DNA of 49,466 nt from Geobacter sp. Its GTDB lineage: Bacteria > Desulfobacterota > Desulfuromonadia > Geobacterales > Pseudopelobacteraceae. This document shows positions 15,251 to 25,383 of the stretch, piece by piece (within the stretch, counting starts at the first letter, position 1; the number at the start of each line of letters is the position of its first letter). The DNA lies in assembly GCA_009885845.1 (NCBI GenBank), contig VFJW01000019.1:1-49466 (forward strand), read 5' to 3'. A program made the translations under genes and the position numbers. The notes below the pieces were generated by a model. The model made no database searches. It was not told where the DNA came from and worked only from the letters and a program-made list of their open reading frames with translations.

Positions 15251-17944
15251 ATGTTCAGTTCCCTTATAAAGAAATTTATCGGCAGCAAAAACGACCGCGA
15301 GCTTAAAAAAATGTGGCCGATAGTTGAATCGATAAATGCCCTTGAGACTTCAATAGCTGCACTTTCAGATGAACAGCTTGCTAACAAAACCGGAGAGTTC
15401 AAGGAACGATATATAAAAGGGGAAACCCTCGACATGCTTCTTCCTGAAGCATTTGCCGTATGCCGCGAAGCAGGAAAAAGAGTACTCGGGATGCGCCATT
15501 TTGACGTTCAGTTGATTGGCGGTATGGTGCTTCATTCAGGGAAAATTGCTGAAATGAAAACCGGCGAAGGGAAAACTCTGGTAGCCACCCTCCCCGCTTA
15601 CCTCAATGCCATATCAGGCAAAGGTGTTCACGTAGTTACCGTCAATGATTATCTGGCAAAACGTGACTCAGAATGGATGGGGCGTTTATACAGCTTTCTT
15701 GGCCTTTCGGTAGGCATCATCGTTCATGGCATTGAAGATGACCAACGCCGAATTAACTACGCCGCAGACATTACCTACGGAACCAACAACGAATTCGGCT
15801 TCGATTATTTGCGGGACAACATGAAGTTCAGTCTTGAGGATTACGTCCAGCGCGGTTTTAATCATGCTATTGTTGACGAAGTAGACTCAATCCTGATTGA
15901 CGAGGCCCGTACTCCGCTGATTATCTCCGGTCCAACCGAAGACTCCACCGACAAATACTACGTAATTAACGCTATTATTCCAAAACTGGAAAAAGGTGAA
16001 GTTCTTGAAGTCGAGGCAAACACCCTCTCCGGCAAACGGAAACAGTACACCGGTGATTTTACCATTGATGAGAAGGCTAAAAGTGCGGCGTTGACCGAAC
16101 AGGGTGTTCTGAAAGTAGAAAAACTCTTGAAAGTTGATAACCTCTATGACCCCCGCAACATTGAAATTCTTCATCATGTCAATCAGGCTCTGCGCGCCCA
16201 CGCCATGTACAAACTCGATGTCGATTATGTGGTCAAAGACAACGAAGTCCTGATTGTTGATGAGTTTACCGGACGGCTCATGCCCGGTCGCCGCTGGTCT
16301 GACGGGCTGCACCAGGCAATAGAGGCGAAAGAAGGTGTCAAGATTGAAAACGAGAATCAGACGCTGGCGACGATCACCTTTCAGAACTTTTTCCGCATGT
16401 ACAGCAAGCTGTCCGGAATGACCGGTACTGCCGATACCGAAGCGGAGGAATTTCATAAAATCTACAAACTTGATGTATCGGTGATTCCGACCAACCGACC
16501 GCTCGTACGCCCTGATTTTCCCGATGTTATCTACAAAACTGAAATGGAAAAATTCAAAGCGGTTATTGAGGATATCAAAGAGCATTATGCTGCCGGTCAG
16601 CCATGCCTGGTCGGTACGATCTCGATCGAAAAATCGGAAGTACTGTCGGAACTGTTGAAACGCCAGGGGGTACCGCACAGCGTACTGAATGCCAAGCAGC
16701 ATGAGCGTGAAGCGGAAATCGTTGCACAGGCAGGCCGCAAGGGTGCAATCATGATCGCCACCAATATGGCCGGTCGTGGTACCGACATCGTGCTGGGAGG
16801 TAATCCGGATGCTCTGGCAAAACAGTGGCGAAGGGCAAATCCGGAAGCGACCGATGAACAGTATGATGCTCTGCTTGCCACGTATAAAGCTGAGTGCCTC
16901 GCCGAGCATGATGAGGTAGTCAAGCTGGGAGGTCTTCATATCCTCGGCACAGAGCGGCATGAATCACGCCGCATAGACAACCAGTTGCGTGGCCGTTCCG
17001 GTCGCCAGGGTGACCCCGGCTCATCGAAATTCTACCTCTCTCTGGAAGATGACTTGCTGCGCATTTTCGGGTCGGAGCGGGTCTCCAAAATAATGGATCT
17101 TCTCAAAATTGAGGAGGGTGAGGCAATTACTCATGGCATGATCTCGCGATCAATTGAAAATGCCCAGAAAAAAGTAGAGGCTCACAACTTTGACATCCGA
17201 AAGCATCTCATCGAATATGATGATGTCATGAATAAACAGCGCGAAGTTATCTACAGCCAGCGCCGGGAGATACTCAGCGGGCAGGATCTCCGGAGCAGCT
17301 TTCTGGAAATGCTTGACGAAACGGTTGAAGATATTGTCGCTGCGTACGCCATTGACAAGGTTTCAGCTCATGAATGGGATTGGCAGAGTATTGGTGACAC
17401 CGTTTACAAATGTTTCAATCTTCAGCTTGACCTGCCGGGAGAGATGATCGGCCGCCTGTCACCCGCAAGTTTTCAGGATACTCTCAGTGAACAGGCCCAC
17501 AACGTGTTTAAAGCACGGGTGGATGAATTTGGGGACGACCTCACCGATCACCTTATCAAGGTAATGATGCTTCAGGCCATTGATTCACACTGGAAAGATC
17601 ACCTCCTGAATATCGATCACCTCAAGGAAGGAATTGGTCTGCGGGGATATGGACAGAAGGACCCCAAACAGGAATATAAAAAAGAGGCGTATAACTTTTT
17701 CATGGAACTCATGGTTCGCATTCGGGAAGAGGTTATTGAACGAGTTTTTTGGGTTAAGCTGGATCGCGATGGTGAAGAGATAGAAGAGATGGAAGAGGAA
17801 ATGCAGAACAAGAAGCTGGTTTTTAATCTGGGCGGCGGCGAAGAACGACCCCACGAACCGGCCAAAAGCCAGAAAGTTGCCGGACGCAACGATGCCTGCC
17901 CGTGCGGTAGCGGTAAAAAATATAAAAAGTGCTGCGGAAAATGA
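15251..17944 (+). CDS. secA: Preprotein translocase ATPase SecA
   Basis: SecA drives protein export through SecYEG with ATP hydrolysis at the inner membrane. The 897-residue protein has Walker [15 protein letters not shown] (TGEGKT at 104-109), [19 protein letters not shown], the preprotein crosslinking domain, [31 protein letters not shown], the [13 protein letters not shown] arginine finger region, and a C-terminal zinc site CxCx8CC (C883, C885, C894, C895) for SecB and lipid binding. The length is normal. The 106-base upstream gap is AT-rich. The stop overlaps the argJ start. Confidence 0.97.
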   Translation: MFSSLIKKFIGSKNDRELKKMWPIVESINALETSIAALSDEQLANKTGEFKERYIKGETLDMLLPEAFAVCREAGKRVLGMRHFDVQLIGGMVLHSGKIAEMKTGEGKTLVATLPAYLNAISGKGVHVVTVNDYLAKRDSEWMGRLYSFLGLSVGIIVHGIEDDQRRINYAADITYGTNNEFGFDYLRDNMKFSLEDYVQRGFNHAIVDEVDSILIDEARTPLIISGPTEDSTDKYYVINAIIPKLEKGEVLEVEANTLSGKRKQYTGDFTIDEKAKSAALTEQGVLKVEKLLKVDNLYDPRNIEILHHVNQALRAHAMYKLDVDYVVKDNEVLIVDEFTGRLMPGRRWSDGLHQAIEAKEGVKIENENQTLATITFQNFFRMYSKLSGMTGTADTEAEEFHKIYKLDVSVIPTNRPLVRPDFPDVIYKTEMEKFKAVIEDIKEHYAAGQPCLVGTISIEKSEVLSELLKRQGVPHSVLNAKQHEREAEIVAQAGRKGAIMIATNMAGRGTDIVLGGNPDALAKQWRRANPEATDEQYDALLATYKAECLAEHDEVVKLGGLHILGTERHESRRIDNQLRGRSGRQGDPGSSKFYLSLEDDLLRIFGSERVSKIMDLLKIEEGEAITHGMISRSIENAQKKVEAHNFDIRKHLIEYDDVMNKQREVIYSQRREILSGQDLRSSFLEMLDETVEDIVAAYAIDKVSAHEWDWQSIGDTVYKCFNLQLDLPGEMIGRLSPASFQDTLSEQAHNVFKARVDEFGDDLTDHLIKVMMLQAIDSHWKDHLLNIDHLKEGIGLRGYGQKDPKQEYKKEAYNFFMELMVRIREEVIERVFWVKLDRDGEEIEEMEEEMQNKKLVFNLGGGEERPHEPAKSQKVAGRNDACPCGSGKKYKKCCGK

Positions 17945-19128
17945 TTATGAACGTTAAAGGTTTTCGTTTTTCAACCATAGAAGCTGCAATTAAAAAACCG
18001 GGGCGAAAAGACCTTGCGCTCATCTATTCCGATGTTCCCGCGACCGCTTCAGCCGTGTTTACCACCAGTTCCGTGAAAGCTGCTCCGGTCCTGGTGTCCT
18101 GCGAGAATATTGCGAGTGGAATCGCCCAGGCACTCATTGTTAACAGTGGTAACGCCAATGCCTGTACCGGAGAACCGGGTATACAGGTTGCGAAAGAGAC
18201 CACAGAACTGGTTGCTGCTGCTCTCGGCATCGATGCTGCGTCCATACAGGTCTGCTCTACCGGCGTGATTGGTGTGCAGATGCCAATGGAACGGATCAGG
18301 TCTTGTATCCCCGGCCTCGTTAACGGCCTTGGCTCCGGAACTTTCAACGACATTGCCCGTGCCATCATGACGACCGACACCTTCCCGAAAACGGCAACCG
18401 GCTGCGGTGAATCAGGAGGAGTAACCTACACCGTTGCCGGCGTAGCCAAAGGGGCCGGTATGATAATGCCCAATATGGCAACAATGCTCTCGTTCATTAT
18501 TACCGATGCCGCCGTAGAGCCGTCATTTCTGCAGAAGACTTTCCGGGATGCAGTCGACAGATCTTTTAATGCCATCACTGTTGATGGAGATATGTCTACC
18601 AATGACACCTGCCTGATTATGGCTAACGGTATGTCAGAGAATCCGGTTATTACGGCAGGAACTTCCGAAGGGGTCGTTTTTGCGGATATTTTGAATGATG
18701 TATTACTTTCACTTGCCAAACAGATAGTAAAAGATGGCGAGGGTGCCACAAAATTTGTAAAAATACTGGTCAGTGGTGCAAAAGATGATTCAGATGCAAA
18801 ACGGGCAGCAATGGCTATTGCCAACTCCAGCCTGGTAAAGACAGCTTTTTTCGGTCAGGATGCCAATTGGGGCCGGATTTTTGCTGCAGTCGGTTATTCC
18901 GGAGCCGAGGTTGATCAAACTTTACTTTCACTCAGCTTTGATAACGTTTGTATGGCCAAAAACGGTATCTTTTCCGGTGACGATGCCGAAACCCGCGGCA
19001 CTGAAATTCTCAAACAGAAAGAATTTACCGTTTCAGTTGGTCTTGGAGTAGGCGTTGGTACTGCCACGGTATACACTTCCGACCTGACACACGAATACAT
19101 CAGTATCAACGCCGACTACCGTTCCTGA
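17941..19128 (+). CDS. argJ: Bifunctional glutamate N-acetyltransferase / amino-acid acetyltransferase
   Basis: ArgJ transfers the acetyl group from N-acetylornithine to glutamate in arginine synthesis and may also use acetyl-CoA. It cleaves itself at the conserved [14 protein letters not shown], where Thr181 becomes the new N-terminal nucleophile. [19 protein letters not shown] and [16 protein letters not shown] are also present. The length is 395 residues from ATG 17941, which overlaps the secA stop as ATGA, so the pair is likely coupled. ATG 17947 is an alternative. Whether it is mono- or bifunctional cannot be told from sequence. Confidence 0.94.
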   Translation: MIMNVKGFRFSTIEAAIKKPGRKDLALIYSDVPATASAVFTTSSVKAAPVLVSCENIASGIAQALIVNSGNANACTGEPGIQVAKETTELVAAALGIDAASIQVCSTGVIGVQMPMERIRSCIPGLVNGLGSGTFNDIARAIMTTDTFPKTATGCGESGGVTYTVAGVAKGAGMIMPNMATMLSFIITDAAVEPSFLQKTFRDAVDRSFNAITVDGDMSTNDTCLIMANGMSENPVITAGTSEGVVFADILNDVLLSLAKQIVKDGEGATKFVKILVSGAKDDSDAKRAAMAIANSSLVKTAFFGQDANWGRIFAAVGYSGAEVDQTLLSLSFDNVCMAKNGIFSGDDAETRGTEILKQKEFTVSVGLGVGVGTATVYTSDLTHEYISINADYRS

Positions 19129-19155
19129 TTTTTTTTGCCGGGATGTAACCACACC

Positions 19156-19184
19156 AAGACCCCCGCGTGCGGGGGTCTTTTGTT
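19156..19184 (+). terminator. Rho-independent terminator after argJ
   Basis: A GC-rich hairpin (AAGACCCCC ... GGGGGTCTT around GCGTGC) followed by TTTGTTTT lies 28 bases after the argJ stop. It should end the prs-to-argJ transcription block. Confidence 0.9.
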
Positions 19185-19211
19185 TTGAAGCTCAACAGCC
19201 TGAGAGAACCC

Positions 19212-20387
19212 GTGAAAATCTTTCGTATACTTATTCTGACCACCGCACTCCTTCTGTTATTTATCAACTTTTCAATTGCTGATGACCTGATGGATGTTGG
19301 CCGGGCTGTATCAATCGACGTAATGCTCGAAAACGCAATCAGGCGTGGGCTTATTTCCGGCGGAGTAGTTGCTGTCGGCAACCATGCCGGACCATTGTAC
19401 AGCACGGCTCAGGGACGTCTGTATCCGGAATCTGCCGCCCCACTCCTTACCGAGCAGACTCTGTTTGATACCGCATCACTCACCAAGGTGATTGCTACCG
19501 CACCTGCCATCATGAAACTGCTTGAACAAGGAAATATTTCATTGTTAGACCCTTTAACACGCTGGTTTCCTGAATTTGAAGAGTCAGATCGTGACGAGAT
19601 TTCTATTCTCAATTTATTAACTCACACATCCGGACTGGAAGATGTTGAAATTACAAATGACGACCCCCTCAGAAGCCTTATAGAAAAAGCAATTAAACAA
19701 AATAACGGCACATTGCCGGGAAATCGTTTTCGATATGCCGACATCAACTTCATACTACTTGGAGAACTGGTAAGCCGTGCCAGTAAAATGTCTCTGGACA
19801 AATTTTGCGCTGAATTTTTATACTCTCCTCTCGATATGAAAGAAACGGTTTTTCTACCACTGGCGGAATTATCTGTAATCGCACCAACAACAGGGCTGAA
19901 TAAAGAACTTAAAGCCGGAGTTGTTCAGGATGTCAATGCTCGACGATTCGGCGGCGTCGCCGGACACGCTGGTTTATTCAGCTCTACCAATGATTTAAGC
20001 AAATTTGCGGCAATGATTCTAAACAAGGGGTTTTTTAACGACGTACAAATTTTCAAAGAGCGGGTTATAACCCAGATGACATCGCCCTACTTTTACAACG
20101 GCGGCAAAATCATCAGAGGTCTTGGTTGGGATATTAACTCACCGTTTTCTTCACCTCGCGGAAACTATTTCTCTGACACGTCATTCGGTCACACCGGATA
20201 CAGTGGTGCCTCAATATGGATAGACCCCGAACAGGATTTGTACGTGATTCTTTTGACCGTACGACTTGATTACGAGCACGTACGTCAGTTTAGCCAACTT
20301 CGGAGTGATATTTCAAGCCTGGCAGTTTCGATATTTTCGACTCCGAGAATTGCCGCCGAGATCACTGACGTTATGAAAATTCCCTGA
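19212..20387 (+). CDS. Secreted serine hydrolase, beta-lactamase/penicillin-binding-like
   Basis: This class C beta-lactamase-family protein (PF00144 type) has an N-terminal signal peptide (KIFRILILTTALLLLFINFSIA) and should act in the periplasm. Catalytic motifs: SLTK with Ser89 and Lys92, the Tyr motif YADIN, and HTGYSG near the C-terminus in place of KTG. Relatives include esterases, D-aminopeptidases and cell-wall hydrolases; the substrate is unknown. I chose GTG 19212 because it starts the signal peptide and lies clear of the argJ terminator; a TTG at 19185 is also possible. The ribosome site is weak. It stands alone between two transcription units. Confidence 0.8.
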   Translation: MKIFRILILTTALLLLFINFSIADDLMDVGRAVSIDVMLENAIRRGLISGGVVAVGNHAGPLYSTAQGRLYPESAAPLLTEQTLFDTASLTKVIATAPAIMKLLEQGNISLLDPLTRWFPEFEESDRDEISILNLLTHTSGLEDVEITNDDPLRSLIEKAIKQNNGTLPGNRFRYADINFILLGELVSRASKMSLDKFCAEFLYSPLDMKETVFLPLAELSVIAPTTGLNKELKAGVVQDVNARRFGGVAGHAGLFSSTNDLSKFAAMILNKGFFNDVQIFKERVITQMTSPYFYNGGKIIRGLGWDINSPFSSPRGNYFSDTSFGHTGYSGASIWIDPEQDLYVILLTVRLDYEHVRQFSQLRSDISSLAVSIFSTPRIAAEITDVMKIP

Positions 20388-20476
20388 AACGCTAATACCT
20401 TGACACGATATTGCACCTGTGTTAGTTGTTTCCCGTATTAATATTCTTGCGAATCAACACAGCAAGGGAGGAATCG

Positions 20477-21709
20477 ATGAGCATTAAAGTGCTGGTCGCC
20501 GATGACAGTATTACTATTCAAAAAGTAATCGGCATAATTTTCGGAGGAGACGAGTACTCCCTGACTGTCGTTGATAACGGAAAAGCCGCAGTCGATAAGG
20601 CCCTTGAAATCATTCCTGATATTTTACTGATCGATGCTCTGATGCCCGGAATGAGTGGTTACGAAGTTGCTGAAGCAGTGCGATCAACTCCGTCGCTGGC
20701 TGCCAAGCCGATTTTGATTCTGACCGGCTCCTTTGAGCCTTTTGACGAGGAAAAAGCAAAAAAATGCGGCGCGGATGATTTTATTTCCAAGCCGTTTGAG
20801 TCGCAGCAAATCATCACCAAAGTCAAAGAACTTCTGGAACTTGGCAATTCAAGAGCCAAAGTTGCACAACAGGCTCCGCTTTCTGCACCAGACTCCGAAC
20901 TGCCAATACCTGAGGAGGCTTCACCCGTACATGAGATTGCAACCCCTGAAACCACTCTACAACCGGATGCTCTTCAACCGTCAGCTTCAGCTGATATCTG
21001 GGCTGCCTTTACTCCTTTTGTAGAGCCGACTGTCGAATCAACCGAAGTTCCGTTGGATGCCGCCCCTTCTGCAGAAGAGAATGAACCTGAAGGATTTGAA
21101 CCCGATGTATTTGCAATTGTTTCTGAAGAGGATGATGCACAACTCATTCAGAATTCCGCAACTGATCACACATCCCCACAACATACCGGTTCTCAATGGA
21201 TCCCTGTTGAGGAAAACACTTTTGAATTCGAGGAAGAAATTACTGCAGACCAAACCCGGACAACGTTTGATGAGCAATCAGAGTCACCACAGGATTCTTC
21301 TTTTGGTGATGTTGCTTTCGAGGATGCTGCAACGGTTCCGGCAGACCAGTCTTTTGCTCCCGTTTCCGCAGAGTTTTTTTCCCCTCCCGAGCCTGAATTT
21401 ACCACCCCTGCTCCTGCATTTGCCGATTTTGTGGAGACCATTGAGACTCCGGCTGCCCCGATTATGCCATTTGAGCCGCTGTCCGATCCGGTACCAGCCT
21501 TCTCAGCCCCTGTTGAACCTGCGCCGCATGCAATGGCCTTTGTTGCACCATCCGTTCCGGCTGCGGCTGCACTGACTGAGGAGCAGCTCAGAGACGCTCT
21601 GATTGGTGCATCAAAGGAAGTTATCGAGCGAATTGTCTGGGAGATAGTTCCTGACCTTGCCGATGCTCTGATTCGGGAAGCAATCCGAAAGATCAAAGAA
21701 GGGGTATAA
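20477..21709 (+). CDS. CheY-like response regulator with acidic linker and conserved C-terminal helix
   Basis: Residues 1-120 form a receiver domain with VADDS acid pocket, phospho-acceptor Asp53 (LLIDALMPGMSG), the Thr of LILTGS and Lys of ISKPF. Residues 130-365 are a low-complexity linker rich in Glu, Pro, Ala and Ser. The last 45 residues (EEQLRDALIGASKEVIERIVWEIVPDLADALIREAIRKIKE) form an amphipathic helix pair seen at the C-terminus of several delta-proteobacterial receivers. No DNA-binding or catalytic output is present, so I infer a protein-protein or localisation role. AAGGGAGGA precedes ATG 20477. There is no partner kinase beside it. Confidence 0.82.
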   Translation: MSIKVLVADDSITIQKVIGIIFGGDEYSLTVVDNGKAAVDKALEIIPDILLIDALMPGMSGYEVAEAVRSTPSLAAKPILILTGSFEPFDEEKAKKCGADDFISKPFESQQIITKVKELLELGNSRAKVAQQAPLSAPDSELPIPEEASPVHEIATPETTLQPDALQPSASADIWAAFTPFVEPTVESTEVPLDAAPSAEENEPEGFEPDVFAIVSEEDDAQLIQNSATDHTSPQHTGSQWIPVEENTFEFEEEITADQTRTTFDEQSESPQDSSFGDVAFEDAATVPADQSFAPVSAEFFSPPEPEFTTPAPAFADFVETIETPAAPIMPFEPLSDPVPAFSAPVEPAPHAMAFVAPSVPAAAALTEEQLRDALIGASKEVIERIVWEIVPDLADALIREAIRKIKEGV

Positions 21710-21720
21710 CCCCCCTGCTA

Positions 21721-21845
21721 ATTCCGATTCTAAATCAAGAGTGAAATCAAGGCGACGAGGATTGAGGCGACGAAGGCATACAACCAGTATGTTGAGGAGC
21801 CGAAGACGAGCCAACGAAGATAGCGCCTTGATTTAGAATTGGTAT
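21721..21845. repeat. Palindromic intergenic repeat (REP/MITE-like)
   Basis: A 125-base block between the response regulator and trpD is bounded by near-identical 19-base inverted ends: ATTCCGATTCTAAATCAAG at 21721-21739 and the complement of 21827-21845, 17 of 19 matching. Inside, AAATCAAGGCG (21744-21754) can also pair with the right arm. GCGACGA occurs twice as a direct repeat. CATAC/GTATG makes a small hairpin around AACCA (21777-21791). No ORF is supported. The architecture suggests a mobile, non-coding repeat family; I see no second copy in the window. Confidence 0.7.
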
Positions 21846-21860
21846 AAGATAACAACCGTG

Positions 21861-21885
21861 AGGGGATGGCAACATCCCCTTTTTT
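21861..21885 (+). terminator. Rho-independent terminator before trpD
   Basis: AGGGGATG and CATCCCCT pair around GCAA and are followed by T5. It lies only 18 bases before the trpD ATG. Most simply it ends the response regulator transcript. No Trp-rich leader peptide is visible, so it is probably not a trp attenuator. Confidence 0.85.
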
Positions 21886-21902
21886 CGTATGGAGACACAG
21901 AG

Positions 21903-22958
21903 ATGATTAAAAAGGCCATCGCTAAAGTTATCGAATATGAGGACCTGACCGAAGGGGAAATGATTGAGGTCATGAATCAGATCATGTCCGGCGAGTGTAC
22001 TCCGGCACAGATCGGTGCTCTCATCACCGCTCTGCGTATGAAGGGCGAAACGATCGAAGAGATCACCGGTGCAGCCCGTGTCATGCGCGAACGTGCGACA
22101 CCGATTCGGGTCGGCAAAGGAGTATTGGACATCGATCGGGATGACATCAACCTCGATCGGGAGACAATACTGGACGTCGTCGGCACCGGTGGTGACGGCA
22201 CCAATACCTTTAACATCTCAACTACTGTATCTTTTGTAGTTTCGGCCTGTGATGTCAAGGTTGCCAAGCATGGAAACCGCTCGGTCTCCTCTGCCTGCGG
22301 CAGCGCAGATGTACTGGAAAAACTGGGCATCAATCTGGATGTCACTCCGGAAACAGTCGAAAACTGCATAGACCGGATCGGAATCGGCTTCCTCTTCGCT
22401 CCTGCCCTGCACGGCGCCATGAAATACGCTATCGGGCCGCGCCGGGAGATCGGAATTCGTACAATATTCAACATCCTCGGTCCACTGACCAACCCTGCCG
22501 GAGCAGACTGTCAGGTAATGGGAGTCTATCGTGCCGACCTGGTTGAGAAACTTGCCGGCGTACTTCATAAACTGGGCTGCAGACACGGCTTCGTTGTTCA
22601 TGGTTCAGATGGTATGGATGAAATGACCCTGACAGGTGAAACTTTAATGGCTGAAGTTACTCCAGCCGGTGTCATGATGAGTCGGGTTACACCTGAGCAG
22701 TTAGGTTTTAGTCGATGCGATATGTCTGCACTTAAGGGTGGTGATGCCGCAGATAACGCTGCAATTGTTACCGCAATACTTTCCGGAGAACTGGGACCGC
22801 GAAGAGATATAGTACTGCTGAACGCCGCCTACGCACTCGTAGCTGCTGGCAGGGCAACTACGCCAGGAGACGGAATAACCCTGGCCGCAGAAGCTATCGA
22901 CTCAGGCCGGGCGCTTCAGCAGGTATATAAATTAGCTGCTTTAACGAATGGAAACTGA
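21903..22958 (+). CDS. trpD: Anthranilate phosphoribosyltransferase
   Basis: TrpD joins anthranilate and PRPP in tryptophan synthesis. The 351-residue protein has [27 protein letters not shown] at the N-terminus, the PRPP loop [37 protein letters not shown] and [22 protein letters not shown] chose ATG 21903 with GGAG eight bases upstream; the longer frame from 21858 would run through the terminator hairpin. trpC follows 18 bases later. The other trp genes are not adjacent. Confidence 0.95.
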   Translation: MIKKAIAKVIEYEDLTEGEMIEVMNQIMSGECTPAQIGALITALRMKGETIEEITGAARVMRERATPIRVGKGVLDIDRDDINLDRETILDVVGTGGDGTNTFNISTTVSFVVSACDVKVAKHGNRSVSSACGSADVLEKLGINLDVTPETVENCIDRIGIGFLFAPALHGAMKYAIGPRREIGIRTIFNILGPLTNPAGADCQVMGVYRADLVEKLAGVLHKLGCRHGFVVHGSDGMDEMTLTGETLMAEVTPAGVMMSRVTPEQLGFSRCDMSALKGGDAADNAAIVTAILSGELGPRRDIVLLNAAYALVAAGRATTPGDGITLAAEAIDSGRALQQVYKLAALTNGN

Positions 22959-22976
22959 GAGAGGAATAGAATCTCA

Positions 22977-23783
22977 ATGGTAACAGAAACCCCGGATATC
23001 CTGAAAAAAATCGTCGTCCATAAACAGGAAGAAGTTAAAACTGCCAAAGCAGCAGCACCAATAGGTGAATTGAAGAGCCGCATCAGTGATCTGGAGGATG
23101 TGCCGCGCGGCTTTGAACGACATCTTCGTGAAGCGGTATCCTCCGACTGGACAACTATCATCGCCGAAGTTAAAAAGGGTTCTCCCAGTAAAGGAGTCAT
23201 CCGTGAAAATTTCGATCCACTGGAAATTGCTGTAACATACCAGGACAATGGCGCCACCTGCCTGTCGGTGCTGACCGACGAACAGTTTTTTCTTGGGCAC
23301 CTCCGCTATCTGGCACTGATTCGAGAAGCAGTATCATTACCGTTGCTGCGCAAAGACTTCATATGCGATCCGTACCAGATTTATGAGGCCCGAGCAGCCG
23401 GAGCTGACGCAATTCTGCTGATTGCCGCCATGCTTGATCTGGATCAGTTACGTGAATTCCATGCTGTTGCAAAAGAAATTAATCTTGATGTGCTCCTTGA
23501 AGTTCACGACGAAGCGGAGATGGAGAAGGCACTGAAAACCGGGTGCACTCTGATTGGCGTAAACAACCGTAATTTGAGGACATTTAAAACAGATCTCAGC
23601 ACTACCGGCCGCCTGGCCCTCATGATGCCGGCTGATTGTCTATTGGTGACTGAAAGCGGCATAAATAATCGTGCTGATATTGTCCGGCTCCATGCTGAAG
23701 GAGCCGGAGCTTTTCTGATCGGTGAAGCAATGATGCGGGAGAACGATATAGGAGCAAAACTGCGGGAACTATTGTATGATTGA
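22977..23783 (+). CDS. trpC: Indole-3-glycerol phosphate synthase
   Basis: TrpC closes the indole ring from carboxyphenylamino-deoxyribulose phosphate. The 268-residue TIM barrel shows IAEVKKGSPSKGVI, DNGATCLSVLTDEQFFLG, LPLLRKDFICDPYQIYEARAAGADAILLI, LLEVHDEAEME, IGVNNRNLRTF and VTESGINNRADI, with the catalytic Lys and Glu residues of these motifs. It is a stand-alone TrpC, not fused to TrpF. It is cotranscribed with trpD. Confidence 0.96.
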   Translation: MVTETPDILKKIVVHKQEEVKTAKAAAPIGELKSRISDLEDVPRGFERHLREAVSSDWTTIIAEVKKGSPSKGVIRENFDPLEIAVTYQDNGATCLSVLTDEQFFLGHLRYLALIREAVSLPLLRKDFICDPYQIYEARAAGADAILLIAAMLDLDQLREFHAVAKEINLDVLLEVHDEAEMEKALKTGCTLIGVNNRNLRTFKTDLSTTGRLALMMPADCLLVTESGINNRADIVRLHAEGAGAFLIGEAMMRENDIGAKLRELLYD

Positions 23784-23791
23784 GGTATCTC

Positions 23792-24022
23792 ATGGCTAAA
23801 AAACAGGGAGTCGGCCTGGCGGTTATTGCCTTTGCAGCCTACATTATCGGAGGCATCGGCACTTTTGGCGGTTTTACCTTAATATATTTCATGAAAAACA
23901 AGAATCTATGGAACTGGGGTGAAGGGCGGGCAATCGGCTACCTGCTCCTTTGTGTGGGACTCTGCCTTTCGATCCTTGGGGTTCTTTTGATGAGGCTGTT
24001 CAGAAACCGTGGGTTGACCTGA
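23792..24022 (+). CDS. Small membrane protein, function unknown
   Basis: The 76-residue protein has two hydrophobic segments, about residues 7-34 (GVGLAVIAFAAYIIGGIGTFGGFTLIYFM) and 48-69 (AIGYLLLCVGLCLSILGVLLMRLF), with a short charged loop between them and a basic C-terminus. I do not recognise a family. ATG 23792 has GAGG six bases upstream, placed over the trpC stop, so it may be translated as the third gene of the trpD-trpC unit. It runs convergently into the S41 protease gene with only 20 bases between. Confidence 0.65.
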   Translation: MAKKQGVGLAVIAFAAYIIGGIGTFGGFTLIYFMKNKNLWNWGEGRAIGYLLLCVGLCLSILGVLLMRLFRNRGLT

Positions 24023-24042
24023 ACAGGGTTTATCCCAAATAA

Positions 24043-25383
24043 TCAAAGCCCTTTTTCCTTCAACATACTGATCGATTGCAATAATTCAAATGCCCGTCTG
24101 AGTTGATAATCTTTCTGCAGGTCGATATTTTTGGCTGCTGCTCCATGAGGCAACTCTTGACTCACGGGTTGTACCGATTCCGGCGGGCCGTCTGACGCAA
24201 GACTTTTTTCCAGATCTTTCTCCTTGGTCTCCTTTTGCTTTTCTTTTGCCGGCAGCGGTGTAATGTTAGGCACCTCCACATCCGGGACAATGCCTCTGGC
24301 CTGTATTGAGCGTCCGCTGGGAGTATAGTAGCGCGCAGTAGTCAGCTTGAGGGCAGCATCACCTTTCATTGGGATGATTGCCTGTACCGAGCCTTTACCG
24401 AAACTCTGAGTTCCCATGATGAGTGCCCGCTTGTGATCCTGCAATGCGCCGGCAACTATTTCCGAGGCACTGGCACTACCGCCGTTGATAAGCACAATAA
24501 TTGGATATCGTGGTTCCTTGATTCCCAACGTAGCATTATAGACCCGGTTTGCGTCAGAAGTTCGTCCTCTGGTGCTGACAATCACTGTTTTGTTGATATC
24601 ATCGCCGATAAAACAGTTGGCAACTTCGACGCATGAGTTAATCAACCCCCCCGGATTATAACGCAAATCCAGAATCAAACCCTTCAACGTTCCACCTGAT
24701 TTTGCATGAAGCTCTTTTAACGCCACTTTGAATTCATCTCCAGTGCGTGCCTGAAACTGAGAAATTCTGATGAGCCCATACCCTGAATCAAGAAGCGCGG
24801 GCTTCAGGCTTTTCATCTTTATGGTATCGCGTACAAGATTAAAAACAAGCGGCTTTCCGTTTTCAGCACGCATGATAGCCAGGGTTACACGAGTCCCCTT
24901 CTCTCCCCGCATCCGCTTAACTGCCGCTGCAATATTCATCCCGTTTGTCGAAGTCTCGTCGATCTTCCAGATATGATCATTGGCCTGAATTCCCGCCCTG
25001 GACGCCGGTGTGTCATCTATCGGGGCAATTACCGTAAGCTTGCCATCTTTTGTACCAAGTTCAATTCCGACACCGCCAAACGATCCCGACATGTTCACTT
25101 CCATCTCGTGATACGGTTCGGGAGGGAGGTATGCGCTGTGCGGATCGAGTGTGGCTAGCATACCGTCTACCATTTTAACTACCAGTTTTTTTGAATCCGG
25201 TTTTTCAACGTAGTTTTCGAGAACAGCCGAATATGCTTCATGTAATATGAGGAGTGCGCTTGAGTCCGAGAAAGTCCGATATTCACGTCGAAAACCGAAG
25301 AAAAAAATTACCATGCAGACGGCTATCAAACCAATAACAAAAAGAATCAGCCTGGTGGAGAGGTTTCGCAGGGCAGACGGCAT
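24043..25383 (-). CDS. S41 carboxy-terminal processing protease (Ctp), membrane-anchored
   Basis: The 446-residue protein has an N-terminal membrane anchor (about 10-30), a PDZ domain around residues 95-175 (GSFGGVGIELG ... ASRAGIQANDHIWKID), and the S41 catalytic region. Ser305 in GGSASASEI and Lys330 in QSFGKGSVQ are 25 residues apart, as in E. coli Prc, and form the Ser-Lys dyad. It should act in the periplasm, trimming C-termini of envelope proteins. The C-terminal 70 residues are charged. Its ATG overlaps the stop of the upstream NtrX-like regulator by one base, so protease and two-component genes are in one operon. Confidence 0.92.
   Translation of the reverse strand: MPSALRNLSTRLILFVIGLIAVCMVIFFFGFRREYRTFSDSSALLILHEAYSAVLENYVEKPDSKKLVVKMVDGMLATLDPHSAYLPPEPYHEMEVNMSGSFGGVGIELGTKDGKLTVIAPIDDTPASRAGIQANDHIWKIDETSTNGMNIAAAVKRMRGEKGTRVTLAIMRAENGKPLVFNLVRDTIKMKSLKPALLDSGYGLIRISQFQARTGDEFKVALKELHAKSGGTLKGLILDLRYNPGGLINSCVEVANCFIGDDINKTVIVSTRGRTSDANRVYNATLGIKEPRYPIIVLINGGSASASEIVAGALQDHKRALIMGTQSFGKGSVQAIIPMKGDAALKLTTARYYTPSGRSIQARGIVPDVEVPNITPLPAKEKQKETKEKDLEKSLASDGPPESVQPVSQELPHGAAAKNIDLQKDYQLRRAFELLQSISMLKEKGL

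Noticed and set aside
15887-16960. Minus-strand 357-codon frame inside secA
   Set aside because: It is the antisense of a clear secA gene and lacks motifs and a ribosome site.
21858-21902. N-terminal extension of TrpD or a trp leader peptide
   Set aside because: The stretch overlaps a terminator, has a single Trp codon and no ribosome site of its own.
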